Counted from the stretch's first letter, positions 7,478-17,198 are shown. The stretch: DNA of 17,219 nt from an uncultured Collinsella sp. (GCA_902493835.1 CABURG010000021.1:1-17219); one strand, 5' to 3'. A program made the numbers and translations. Notes: a model not told the origin generated them from the sequence alone.

Positions 7478-8755
7478 TTAGGCGCTGTACTTGTTTGCCT
7501 CGCCGAAGGTGCCGGCCTCGACAATCCAGCCGTCCTTCATGATGACGTCCATGTTGTCGGTGTTGAGCACGTGGATGTCGGCGGCGACGTCACCGTTGAC
7601 GACCAGCAGGTCGGCGCACTTGCCGGCCTCGATGGAACCGGTCTCGTCCTCGATGTGGCACATCTTGGCACCGTTGAGGGTGGCACAGGTGATGGTCTCG
7701 ACCGGGGTGAAGCCGATCTTGTCGACGAACTCGTACATCTCCTCGATGGAGCAGGTGCCGTACGGGGTGACGAAGGAGAAGGAGTCGGAGCCGATCGTCA
7801 TGACGACGCCGCGCTTCTTGGCCTCGCGCAGGCAGTCGTAGTTGCGCTGCAGCTCCTTCTCGACCAGGGTGCCCTCGTACTTGTCGTGCAGCTCGGGGAC
7901 GTAGACGGGCGGATAGGTGGCGTACCAGGTGGGCAGGAAGGCGATCGTCGGAGTGAAGAAGGTGCCCTGCTCGGCCATGAGGTCCATGGTGCGCTCATCG
8001 ATATCGAAGCCATGAATCAGCTGCTCACAGCCAAAGCGAACGGAATCGTAGGCAGCGGCGTGGTTGTTGTAGCAGTGGCTCCACACGGGGATGCCGACCA
8101 TCTTGGCCTCTTCGACCACGGCCTGAATCTCCTCGGAGCAGTAGTGCTGGTCGCGGCCGGAGTCCCAGCGCCAGATGCCGCCACCGGTAGCCCAGATCTT
8201 GATGGCATCGGGGTTCTCGCGCAGGCGACGACGGACGGCCTTGCGCAGATCCCAAGGACCGTCGACCTGATCGCCCCAGGGGTGCGATTCCTTGTTGAGC
8301 TCTTGGCTGCAGTGGTGGGAGTCGCCGTGGCCGGCAACGCGGCAGAAGCCAAGGCCGGTGGCCAGAACGCGCGGGCCCTTGAAGACGCCCTTGTCGATGC
8401 AGTCACGGATCTGGATACCAAAGCGGCCGATCTCGCAGACGGTGGTGAGGCCGTGGGTGAGGCAGTCGTAGGCCTGCTTGACGGCAACGGCCTGCTTCTC
8501 GAGGAGCGGTTGCATGACCCAGTCGGTGTCATCGTCGGTCAAGTTGCCCGAGAAGTGCAGGTGGGTGTCGATCAGGCCGGGAAGGACGGTCTTGCCGGCG
8601 GCGTCGATGACCTCAACGCCCTCGGGAAGGTCCTGCATGGCGCCGGCGTACTCGATCTTGCCGTTGTCGTCGACGAGAACGAGGGAGTTCTCGACCGGCT
8701 CGGCACCGGTACCGTCGATGAGCTTGCCGCCAACGATTGCATACTTAGTGGACAT
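7478..8755 (-). CDS. Metal-dependent amidohydrolase (imidazolonepropionase/prolidase-like)
   Basis: A 425-residue cytoplasmic hydrolase of the amidohydrolase superfamily. The family pattern is complete: an N-terminal beta-sandwich, GLIDTHLHF with metal ligands His65 and His67, the likely carboxylated lysine Lys186 in IKIWATGGG, further ligands His227 (WSHCYNN) and His248 (LIHGFD), and catalytic Asp324 (GSDSFSF). A C-terminal strand (GKCADLLVVNGD) closes the sandwich. The overall pattern is that of the COG1228/prolidase-like group, which hydrolyses dipeptides, amides or ring amides. The usual HAHG around the first barrel histidine is HCYNN here, so specificity may differ. AAGGAGG precedes the ATG by about 4 bases. 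The APC permease lies 131 bp upstream and presumably supplies the substrate, whose identity is not visible. Confidence 0.92.
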   Translation of the reverse strand: MSTKYAIVGGKLIDGTGAEPVENSLVLVDDNGKIEYAGAMQDLPEGVEVIDAAGKTVLPGLIDTHLHFSGNLTDDDTDWVMQPLLEKQAVAVKQAYDCLTHGLTTVCEIGRFGIQIRDCIDKGVFKGPRVLATGLGFCRVAGHGDSHHCSQELNKESHPWGDQVDGPWDLRKAVRRRLRENPDAIKIWATGGGIWRWDSGRDQHYCSEEIQAVVEEAKMVGIPVWSHCYNNHAAAYDSVRFGCEQLIHGFDIDERTMDLMAEQGTFFTPTIAFLPTWYATYPPVYVPELHDKYEGTLVEKELQRNYDCLREAKKRGVVMTIGSDSFSFVTPYGTCSIEEMYEFVDKIGFTPVETITCATLNGAKMCHIEDETGSIEAGKCADLLVVNGDVAADIHVLNTDNMDVIMKDGWIVEAGTFGEANKYSA

Positions 8756-8783
8756 GGTTCCTCCTTATGGATCCATATAGTGG

Positions 8784-8811
8784 GCGAGGCCGTGTTGGGT
8801 TAAGGCCTCGC
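8784..8811 (-). other. Hairpin in permease-amidohydrolase gap (proximal to amidohydrolase)
   Basis: Arms GCGAGGCC (8784-8791) and GGCCTCGC (8804-8811) give a perfect 8-bp stem with a 12-nt loop, without a T-tract on either side. It lies just upstream of the amidohydrolase ribosome site. Between it and the ATG is the 12-bp palindrome TATGGATCCATA (8766-8777). It is probably an RNA processing, stabilising or translation-tuning structure, not a terminator. Confidence 0.5.
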
Positions 8812-8837
8812 AAAGCTACCCAAGTGGCGCCGGGTTC

Positions 8838-8866
8838 GGTGCGCGGAAGAGAGGGGCCCGCGCACC
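8838..8866 (-). other. Hairpin directly after permease gene
   Basis: Arms GGTGCGCGG (8838-8846) and CCGCGCACC (8858-8866) give a perfect, very GC-rich 9-bp stem with an 11-nt loop, 20 nt past the permease stop. There is no T-tract, so it is more likely a 3'-end stabiliser or partial attenuator between the two operon genes than a full intrinsic terminator. Confidence 0.5.
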
Positions 8867-8886
8867 TGATCCGCCCCGGCTCGGCG

Positions 8887-10338
8887 TTACTTTTTGCGGG
8901 AATTGGTGAAAGCCATGAGGGCCAGGCCAATAGCCAACCAGCCGATCACGATGCTCCACTCCACCATGTTGAGGGAGGCGGGAGAGAACGGAATCACAAG
9001 CAGGCCGATGATGATGGCGCAAGCAGCGATAGCGAGGGAAATGCCAAACTTGCCACCGGGCACCTCGTAGGGACGAGGCAGGTCGGGCTCGGTGAAGCGC
9101 ATGCGCAGGCAGGCGAGGGCAACCATGCCGCAGGAGAAGATGAAGGCGAGAGCCGACACGTTGGTCAGAGGGATGAGCATGTTCTTGCCCAGGAACGGAC
9201 CGATGACGGTGATGACGCCCAGAACGACGCAGGCGAGCTTGGGAGCGCCGGACTTGGGGTCGACCTCGGCGAACTTCTCAGGCAGCTGGCCCTTGCGGCC
9301 CATGGCGAGCATGATGCGGCTCGTGGCGCCGTAGAAGGAGTTCATCGGGCCCATGGGTCCAAGCGTGGCGATGATGAGCATGGCCAAGTACAGGAGCATG
9401 TTGATACCCTTGAGGCAGGCAAGCGCGGGAACCGGGCTCTTAACAAACTCATGCCAGTCGAGGATGGTACCGAACGAGTAGATGCAGACCATGTAGAAGC
9501 CGCCGGCGGCCAGCAGGGCCAGGGAGATGATCTTGCCGAACTTGTTCCAGTTGAGCCCCTCGGCCGCTTCCTCAGCCTGCTGAGGAATGGTGTCGAAACC
9601 GGCGTAGAAGAACGGAGTCAGAACCAGGACCGACACGATGCCGGCGAACAGGCTGGTGCTCTCGGTAGCGGCCTTGCCGCCGCCAGCGCCGGTGACCTGG
9701 GAGAACACAGGCATGGCATTGTCCGGCGAGCCGGTGAACAGCGAGACGCCCATGGCGAGCAGCATGCCGCAGAGCAGGGCCTTGGTCAGGAAGGCCTGAA
9801 GCTTGGCAGCCGAGCTGGCACCGCGGAAGTTGAGAAAGATGACGTAGACTGCAAAGCCGAGCGCGATCAGCGTCGGGAACAGGTAAACGTCGGCCCCCAG
9901 GATGGTGTAGAGCTTGACGGCGCGCAGCCACTCAAGGCCGGGCAGGCTGCCGAACATCTCGGACACGAGGGTCGAAATGGCGATGGCCTCCCACGGGCAC
10001 AGGATGCCGTTGCCCAGGGCCAAAAGCCATCCGGTGATGTAGCTCAGCGTACGGCCAAAGCTACGATCGACATACTCGACGATACCGCCCGAGATGGGGA
10101 TAGCAGCCGTGAGCTCACCGAAAACAGCTCCGACGGGCACGAGGAAGATTGCACCCAAGAGGAATGCGATCATAGCGGGAACGGGACCGCCGCCCACGAC
10201 CATCCAGTCGCCGACCTGCAGAACCCAACCGGTACCGATAATGGCACCAAAGCCGATGGTGAAGAAGTTCCAGAGCGAGAGCGTTTTCTTCATGCCGCCG
10301 TTATCCTCGACTGCAACCTCTGCGTTCTTGTCCGCCAT
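8887..10338 (-). CDS. APC-family amino acid/amine permease
   Basis: A 483-residue polytopic membrane protein with about 12 hydrophobic segments. The first helix carries FGAIIGTGWVL, matching the G-[SA]-I-I-G-[TS]-G substrate-binding signature of the amino acid-polyamine-organocation superfamily. Helix 3 to the following loop has the conserved FGRTLSYITGWLLALG pattern (about 90-110), and FYAGFDTIPQQAEE near 260-275 matches the helix-6 FxGFD motif with following acidic residues. The start at 10338 is chosen because GGAGGGG lies about 6 bases before this ATG; longer in-frame starts lack such a site. The next gene downstream is an amidohydrolase, 131 bp away, so the transported compound is probably that enzyme's substrate. 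Solute identity (amino acid, small peptide-like amide or amine) cannot be settled from sequence. Confidence 0.93.
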   Translation of the reverse strand: MADKNAEVAVEDNGGMKKTLSLWNFFTIGFGAIIGTGWVLQVGDWMVVGGGPVPAMIAFLLGAIFLVPVGAVFGELTAAIPISGGIVEYVDRSFGRTLSYITGWLLALGNGILCPWEAIAISTLVSEMFGSLPGLEWLRAVKLYTILGADVYLFPTLIALGFAVYVIFLNFRGASSAAKLQAFLTKALLCGMLLAMGVSLFTGSPDNAMPVFSQVTGAGGGKAATESTSLFAGIVSVLVLTPFFYAGFDTIPQQAEEAAEGLNWNKFGKIISLALLAAGGFYMVCIYSFGTILDWHEFVKSPVPALACLKGINMLLYLAMLIIATLGPMGPMNSFYGATSRIMLAMGRKGQLPEKFAEVDPKSGAPKLACVVLGVITVIGPFLGKNMLIPLTNVSALAFIFSCGMVALACLRMRFTEPDLPRPYEVPGGKFGISLAIAACAIIIGLLVIPFSPASLNMVEWSIVIGWLAIGLALMAFTNSRKK

Positions 10339-10684
10339 TGTTCCCCTCCTTTCCTTTTTGACGCCCCTTGACGTCACCCCTTGCGCGGTCTGTTTTGCCG
10401 CGCGCTTTTATTTCGTGGCTTTAAGATACGACCTTGGCACAGCAGCACCGCTTGTAGCTCGACCGAAGGCAGAACTGCAAAACGAGCGGCACCGTTTTTG
10501 GGACGAACGGCGGGAGACGTCATTCGTCTTGGACGCTTTCATCTTGTCTGCTTTTGAATACCTGTTGCCGTGGCGCTTGGCGCGCGGCGCGATAACGTTC
10601 ATACCATTTGTCAGGCTTTTGGCGCACATACCCATGTGTCGTGCATCTTTTTATGTAGGATAGACAAGTTACACATGAGGCAAG
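10339..10684. other. Divergent intergenic region between permease and C39 gene
   Basis: A 346-bp gene-free stretch between the divergent starts. Next to the permease it holds the ribosome site, two TTGACG copies 10 bp apart (10358 and 10368) and the palindrome TGACGTCA (10369-10376). Then comes a GC hairpin with a T-tract (separate entry). Toward the C39 gene, TAGGAT (with TATG just before it) about 25 bp upstream could be a -10 box, but no convincing -35 was found. The middle part (about 10430-10600) shows nothing recognisable. Confidence 0.6.
10383..10413 (+). terminator. Plus-strand terminator-like hairpin upstream of C39 gene
   Basis: Arms GCGCGG (10383-10388) and CCGCGC (10398-10403), 9-nt loop, followed on the plus strand by GCTTTTATTT. 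The T-tract points rightward, yet no plus-strand gene precedes it. It could stop antisense transcription from the permease locus before the C39 gene; on the minus strand it would simply be a leader hairpin of the permease mRNA. Confidence 0.45.
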
Positions 10685-11695
10685 GTGATTCGAATGGCAT
10701 ACGGATACAATGACGGCGACCAACGGCCACAAAGCGTGTGCCTTGCCGGCCGCACCATGCCAACGCCCAGAAGCACCTCCGACAACGACAACCCGCAGCG
10801 CCCCCAAGAGCAACTCGGGGCTTCTTCGCGGCAACAAAGCCGTACCGTGCAGCAGTCAGACCGCGTGAGTACGAGCACACGCCAACGCCAGACCGACACA
10901 TCGCAGCCACGCCGCTACGATCGACATAAGACCGACTACTACGTCAAGCGCTCCTTTTCGCGACCTCAACGCGATCGCGGCAATTCCGCCCCTCACCCCG
11001 CGTCGCACACCACAAGCCACGCGCTTCCGGCCCGCCGCCTACGCCTTGCGCTTTGCTCCATCGCCGCCTGCCTCGTCTTTGTGTTTTTGGGATCCTGTAT
11101 CTCCCACGGATCAGCCGGTCTTGAGCCCACTGCCGAGGACAAGCTGCTTAAAGCTCCCGTCGCGCCCGGTTACTCCTTTGCGTTCTCGACCCCACGCTCG
11201 CAATGGCAGGCCGGCACCATGCCCCACATCTACCAAATTGACCCCGCATGGTCGGAGCTGCCCTATGCCGGTGGCACTATTCGCGAAAACGCTTGCGGTC
11301 CCACTTGCCTCACCATGGTCTATATCTTTAAGACCGGCCACACCGATAAGACGCCGGTCGATATATGCGCACTGGCCGAAGCCGGCAACTACGCCCCCAC
11401 CGGTGCCACCGAGTGGTCGTTTATGACAGGCGGTGCGTGGCAGCTGGGGCTCAACGGAACACAGCTCTATAACGATCGCGAATCGATTGCCCAAGCACTT
11501 CGCTCGGGTGCGCCCGTCATCGCCGCAGTGCGCCCCGGTACGTTTACCAACGTAGGCCACTACATCGTGCTCTACGGCATCGACGATGCCAACCAGATTG
11601 GCGTCTACGACCCCAACTCGGCCAGCCGCAGCGCCCGCCGCTGGGGCGTCGTAGAGGTCCTCAACGAAGTCGAAGCCATGTGGGCCTACTACTAG
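10685..11695 (+). CDS. Membrane-anchored C39-family (papain-like) cysteine protease
   Basis: A 336-residue protein in three parts. Residues 1-116 are low-complexity, rich in Gln, Arg, Ser, Thr and Pro, probably disordered and cytoplasmic. One membrane helix lies at about 119-138, preceded by basic RRLR, which predicts an outside C-terminus. Residues 180-336 form a C39_2-like peptidase domain with catalytic Cys204 in ENACGPTCL, His292 in VGHYIVLYG and Asp309 in GVYDPNS. It is the domain of bacteriocin-leader peptidases but without an ABC transporter, so a cell-wall or extracellular peptide role is more likely. The GTG at 10685 follows GAGG; an ATG at 10694, three codons in, follows AAGGTG and is an equally good start. 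It is the only plus-strand gene here and stands alone. Substrate unknown. Confidence 0.85.
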   Translation: MIRMAYGYNDGDQRPQSVCLAGRTMPTPRSTSDNDNPQRPQEQLGASSRQQSRTVQQSDRVSTSTRQRQTDTSQPRRYDRHKTDYYVKRSFSRPQRDRGNSAPHPASHTTSHALPARRLRLALCSIAACLVFVFLGSCISHGSAGLEPTAEDKLLKAPVAPGYSFAFSTPRSQWQAGTMPHIYQIDPAWSELPYAGGTIRENACGPTCLTMVYIFKTGHTDKTPVDICALAEAGNYAPTGATEWSFMTGGAWQLGLNGTQLYNDRESIAQALRSGAPVIAAVRPGTFTNVGHYIVLYGIDDANQIGVYDPNSASRSARRWGVVEVLNEVEAMWAYY

Positions 11696-11841
11696 TCATT
11701 GGGCACTCATTGGGGACAGGACACTCATTGGGGACAGACTTAAATGAGTACCTGGGAAACTGTGCCCCGCTTTGGACACTCATTGTGGGATGCGCTTTCC
11801 GCAGTTGATCGGTGCCACGCATTTAAGTCTGTCCCCAATGA
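11696..11841. repeat. Non-coding inverted-repeat element (REPIN/MITE-like)
   Basis: Directly after the C39 stop codon lie two copies of CACTCATTGGGGACAG, 18 bp apart (11704 and 11722), and a degenerate third (CACTCATTGTGGGA, 11777). A perfect 22-bp inverted repeat has arms at 11725-11746 and 11820-11841 (starting TCATTGGGGACAG and ending CTGTCCCCAATGA), 73 bp apart. Repeated GGGGACA motifs in inverted orientation without a coding gene resemble REP/REPIN or MITE elements moved by IS200-like transposases; that link is inference. It might also act as a 3' hairpin for the C39 transcript. Confidence 0.6.
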
Positions 11842-11890
11842 CCAGCCCTAGACTGCCGGCAGGAAAGGAACGTCCCTAAGTGCCGGGTTG

Positions 11891-11927
11891 AAACAAAAGC
11901 CCCGCAGCCGGAGCGGACTGCGGGGCT
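11891..11927 (-). terminator. Intrinsic terminator of arcC
   Basis: On the minus strand AGCCCCGCAG and CTGCGGGGCT form a perfect 10-bp stem with a 10-nt loop, followed by TTTTGTTT. It lies 66 nt past the arcC stop. Confidence 0.88.
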
Positions 11928-11946
11928 CATGAAGAGAGGCTAGTTT

Positions 11947-11970
11947 GTGGGCGCTTTGCCTGGCGCCCAC
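11947..11970 (-). other. Hairpin in arcC 3' untranslated region
   Basis: Arms GTGGGCGC and GCGCCCAC make a perfect 8-bp stem with an 8-nt loop, 23 nt past the arcC stop and before the terminator. No T-tract follows, so it is more likely a transcript-stabilising hairpin. Confidence 0.45.
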
Positions 11971-11992
11971 GAGAGAGTCAACAGAGTAGAGA

Positions 11993-12955
11993 CTACTCGT
12001 GGATGCGGGTACCGGAGAGGCCGGCCATGGTCTCGGCGGCCTTGTCCAGAGCGCCGATGATGCAGGTGCGGCCCTTGCGGGAACGCGCGAACTTGATGGC
12101 AGCGCGAACCTTGGGCTCCATGGAACCCTTGCCGAACTGGCCCTCGTCGGCCAGGCGCTCGGCCTCGTCGGCGGTGAGGTCCTCGAGCTCCTCCTGGTTG
12201 GGCTTGCCAAAGTTGATGGCGACATGCTCAACGGCGGTCAGCAGGAACAGAACGTCGGCGTCGCAGTCCTCGGCCAGCAGCTCGCCGCCCAGGTCCTTGT
12301 CGATGACGGCGGGAACGCCCTTGTAGCAGCCCTTGTTCTCGTAGTCGCGGACGACGGGGATGCCGCCGCCACCGCAGGCGATGACGATGAACTCGTTGTC
12401 GAGCAGGTTGAGGATGGAGTCAGCCTCGACGATCTTCTTGGGATCGGGGGAAGCGACGACGCGACGCCAGCCGCGGCCGGAATCCTCGACGAAGACCTTG
12501 GAGGGATCCTCGGCCATGAACTCCTTGGCCTGCTCCTCGGTGTAGAAGGGGCCGATCGGCTTGGTCGGGTTCTTGAACGCGGGATCATCCGGGTCGCACT
12601 CGATCTGAGTGACGACGGTGGCGGCGTGCCAACGCTTATAGCGCTTGTGCATCTCGCGGCCGATGCCCTGCTGCAGGTGATAACCAATGTAGCCCTGGGA
12701 CATGGCGCCGCACTCGGGCAGCGGCATCTCGGGGGTGCCGATGGCGTCGTGGGCAGCGGCGAAGGCGTTCTGGATCATGCCGACCTGCGGGCCGTTGCCG
12801 TGGGTGATGATGATCTCGTTACCCTGCTCGATGAGACCAAGGAGAGCGTGGGCGGTGTTGCTCACGGCCTCGATCTGCTCGACGGGGTTGTTGCCGAGGG
12901 CGTTGCCGCCAAGGGCGACGACAATACGATCGGGCTTGCCAAGAGGCTTAGACAT
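11993..12955 (-). CDS. arcC: Carbamate kinase
   Basis: A 320-residue cytoplasmic enzyme that transfers phosphate from carbamoyl phosphate to ADP, giving ATP, ammonia and carbon dioxide; it is the last step of arginine-deiminase, agmatine or ureide breakdown. Motifs of the amino-acid kinase fold are intact: VVALGGNAL (12-20), ITHGNGPQVGM (50-60), ACGGGGIPV, VIDKDL and GSMEPKVRAA. Length matches the family (about 310-320). The start at 12955 follows AAAGGA by about 9 bases; an upstream in-frame ATG (12991) adds a non-family leader and is rejected. No arginine deiminase or carbamoyltransferase gene is adjacent, so the carbamoyl-phosphate source lies elsewhere. It has its own terminator and a long AT-rich upstream region, pointing to a single-gene transcript. 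Confidence 0.97.
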   Translation of the reverse strand: MSKPLGKPDRIVVALGGNALGNNPVEQIEAVSNTAHALLGLIEQGNEIIITHGNGPQVGMIQNAFAAAHDAIGTPEMPLPECGAMSQGYIGYHLQQGIGREMHKRYKRWHAATVVTQIECDPDDPAFKNPTKPIGPFYTEEQAKEFMAEDPSKVFVEDSGRGWRRVVASPDPKKIVEADSILNLLDNEFIVIACGGGGIPVVRDYENKGCYKGVPAVIDKDLGGELLAEDCDADVLFLLTAVEHVAINFGKPNQEELEDLTADEAERLADEGQFGKGSMEPKVRAAIKFARSRKGRTCIIGALDKAAETMAGLSGTRIHE

Positions 12956-13041
12956 TGCTGGAATCCTTTCTGTAAAAGGCCTACAACCCATTAATAACCC
13001 GCGTCCGTGCGATACGCGAGTTTATTAAGGTTTATATTCTC

Positions 13042-13070
13042 TTTATCGCTCATTTTATTCATTTTGAAAA
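13042..13070 (-). promoter_or_regulatory. Candidate arcC promoter
   Basis: On the minus strand TTTTCA (13070-13065) and GATAAA (13047-13042) each match the -35/-10 consensus at 4 of 6 positions with a 17-bp spacer, in AT-rich DNA. The leader to the arcC ATG would be about 80 nt. Confidence 0.3.
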
Positions 13071-13382
13071 TAGCGGAACGGTGAACGGTCGTTTTTATCC
13101 GCTCAGCGTACAGAACCCCAGCTCAGGCATATCTACGCCATTTACGTGCAACTTTATTTAAATGCAGCGAGGATTATGTCGGATTATGCAAACTACACCT
13201 CTGCTAAACACAAAACGGACAGCGTAAAATCTTACTCGCACTATACGAGATTCTATGCACTTATAAGTCGAGTATGCACCCCTGCAAAAACAAGGGGCTT
13301 TTCATCCAGCATAAGGAATAAAGAAGGGCTCCGAAAAGGCGGCAACAGCTAAGTCCCCCATCCATCCCCAAAGTGGCGCGAG

Positions 13383-13405
13383 GTTTCGCGGCAAAGCCGC
13401 GAAAC
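13383..13405. repeat. Perfect 10-bp hairpin (GTTTCGCGGC)
   Basis: GTTTCGCGGC, a 3-nt AAA loop, and GCCGCGAAAC form a perfect stem. No T-tract follows on either strand, so it is more like a REP-type repeat unit than a terminator. Confidence 0.55.
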
Positions 13406-13431
13406 AGCGAAGGGGACGGAATACCCGGCCA

Positions 13432-13471
13432 ACTACGTCCTTCATCCGCCCACACAATCCGAGGACGTAGT
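13432..13471. repeat. 9-bp inverted repeat ACTACGTCC/GGACGTAGT
   Basis: Arms at 13432-13440 and 13463-13471, separated by 22 nt. The right side contains TCCGAGGACGT, which recurs as a direct copy at 13563-13573 inside the long hairpin, so the two structures share sequence. Confidence 0.45.
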
Positions 13472-13475
13472 CGTA

Positions 13476-13600
13476 GCAGGATCTGAGGGCTGACCTTCGC
13501 GGACACTCCGCAGGACGAAAGAACCCCCGCCGCACGTAGTGCGCAGCGGGGGTTCTTTCATGTCCGAGGACGTCCGCGAAGGTCAGCCCTCAGATCCTGC
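13476..13600. repeat. 125-nt near-continuous inverted repeat downstream of nifJ
   Basis: Perfect 29-bp arms (13476-13504 and 13572-13600) enclose a short internal loop, a GGAC/GTCC pair, and then the 14-bp terminator stem with its inner 5-bp helix. Transcribed from either strand, it would fold into one long rod. The outer arm begins 10 nt after the nifJ stop codon. Confidence 0.85.
13517..13559 (-). terminator. Terminator core after nifJ (possibly bidirectional)
   Basis: GAAAGAACCCCCGC and GCGGGGGTTCTTTC form a perfect 14-bp stem, extended by CGCAC/GTGCG with a 3-nt loop and a 2-nt bulge. TTCTTTC ends the stem on the minus strand, and by symmetry on the plus strand. It lies 51 nt after the nifJ stop and is embedded in the larger inverted repeat. 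Confidence 0.82.
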
Positions 13601-13610
13601 GGTGGGAGAC

Positions 13611-17150
<3,540 letters not shown>

Positions 17151-17182
17151 ATACCCCTCTCCTCTCATATAGGTATACAGGC

Positions 17183-17198
17183 CCCGGCGATCGCCGGG
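17183..17198. promoter_or_regulatory. 16-bp perfect palindrome upstream of nifJ
   Basis: CCCGGCGATCGCCGGG is fully self-complementary and lies 33 bp upstream of the nifJ ATG. On the minus strand it is followed by TATACC (17177-17172), a possible but weak -10. It could be an operator or a leader hairpin. No T-tract follows, so it is not an intrinsic terminator. Confidence 0.4.

Larger units (their letters stand above)
12956..13610. other. Long intergenic region between nifJ and arcC
   Basis: A 655-bp stretch without a credible gene. The arcC side (about 12980-13340) is clearly AT-rich against GC-rich neighbours. It contains a candidate promoter, a GGATTATG direct repeat 10 bp apart (13171 and 13181), the palindrome ACTTATAAGT (13259-13268) and a small plus-strand hairpin with a short T-run (13279-13302). 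The nifJ side (about 13370-13610) is GC-rich and filled with inverted repeats (separate entries). Short reading frames here have no start-site support and run through the hairpins. Confidence 0.75.

Noticed and set aside
7331..10371. Two further long plus-strand frames opposite the amidohydrolase and permease genes
   Set aside because: Both mirror convincing minus-strand genes, have low-complexity composition (Val/Gly/Asp or His/Glu/Gly-rich) and lack supported starts.
10408..10910. Short minus-strand frames opposite the start of the C39 gene
   Set aside because: Basic, low-complexity products overlapping the C39 gene antisense, without ribosome sites or recognisable domains.
11696..11992. 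CRISPR array as explanation of the tandem CACTCATTGGGGACAG copies
   Set aside because: Copies are only 18 bp apart, so there is no room for spacers; there are just two full copies, and the dominant feature is an inverted repeat.
11999..12994. Plus-strand frame of about 330 codons across arcC
   Set aside because: It is a shadow of carbamate kinase: Leu/Gly/Asp/Val-rich with no motif and no ribosome site.
13146..13352. Plus-strand 68-codon frame in the AT-rich region
   Set aside because: No good ribosome site, no family pattern, and it runs through a terminator-like hairpin at 13279-13302.
13261..13535. Minus-strand frames of about 77-81 codons in the nifJ-arcC gap
   Set aside because: They are made mostly of the inverted-repeat sequences and have no start-site support; more likely translated repeats than proteins.
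13476..13600. tRNA, tmRNA or riboswitch as explanation of the large structure
   Set aside because: No cloverleaf, no T-loop-like sequence and no known aptamer core; it is a simple linear rod with a terminator tip.
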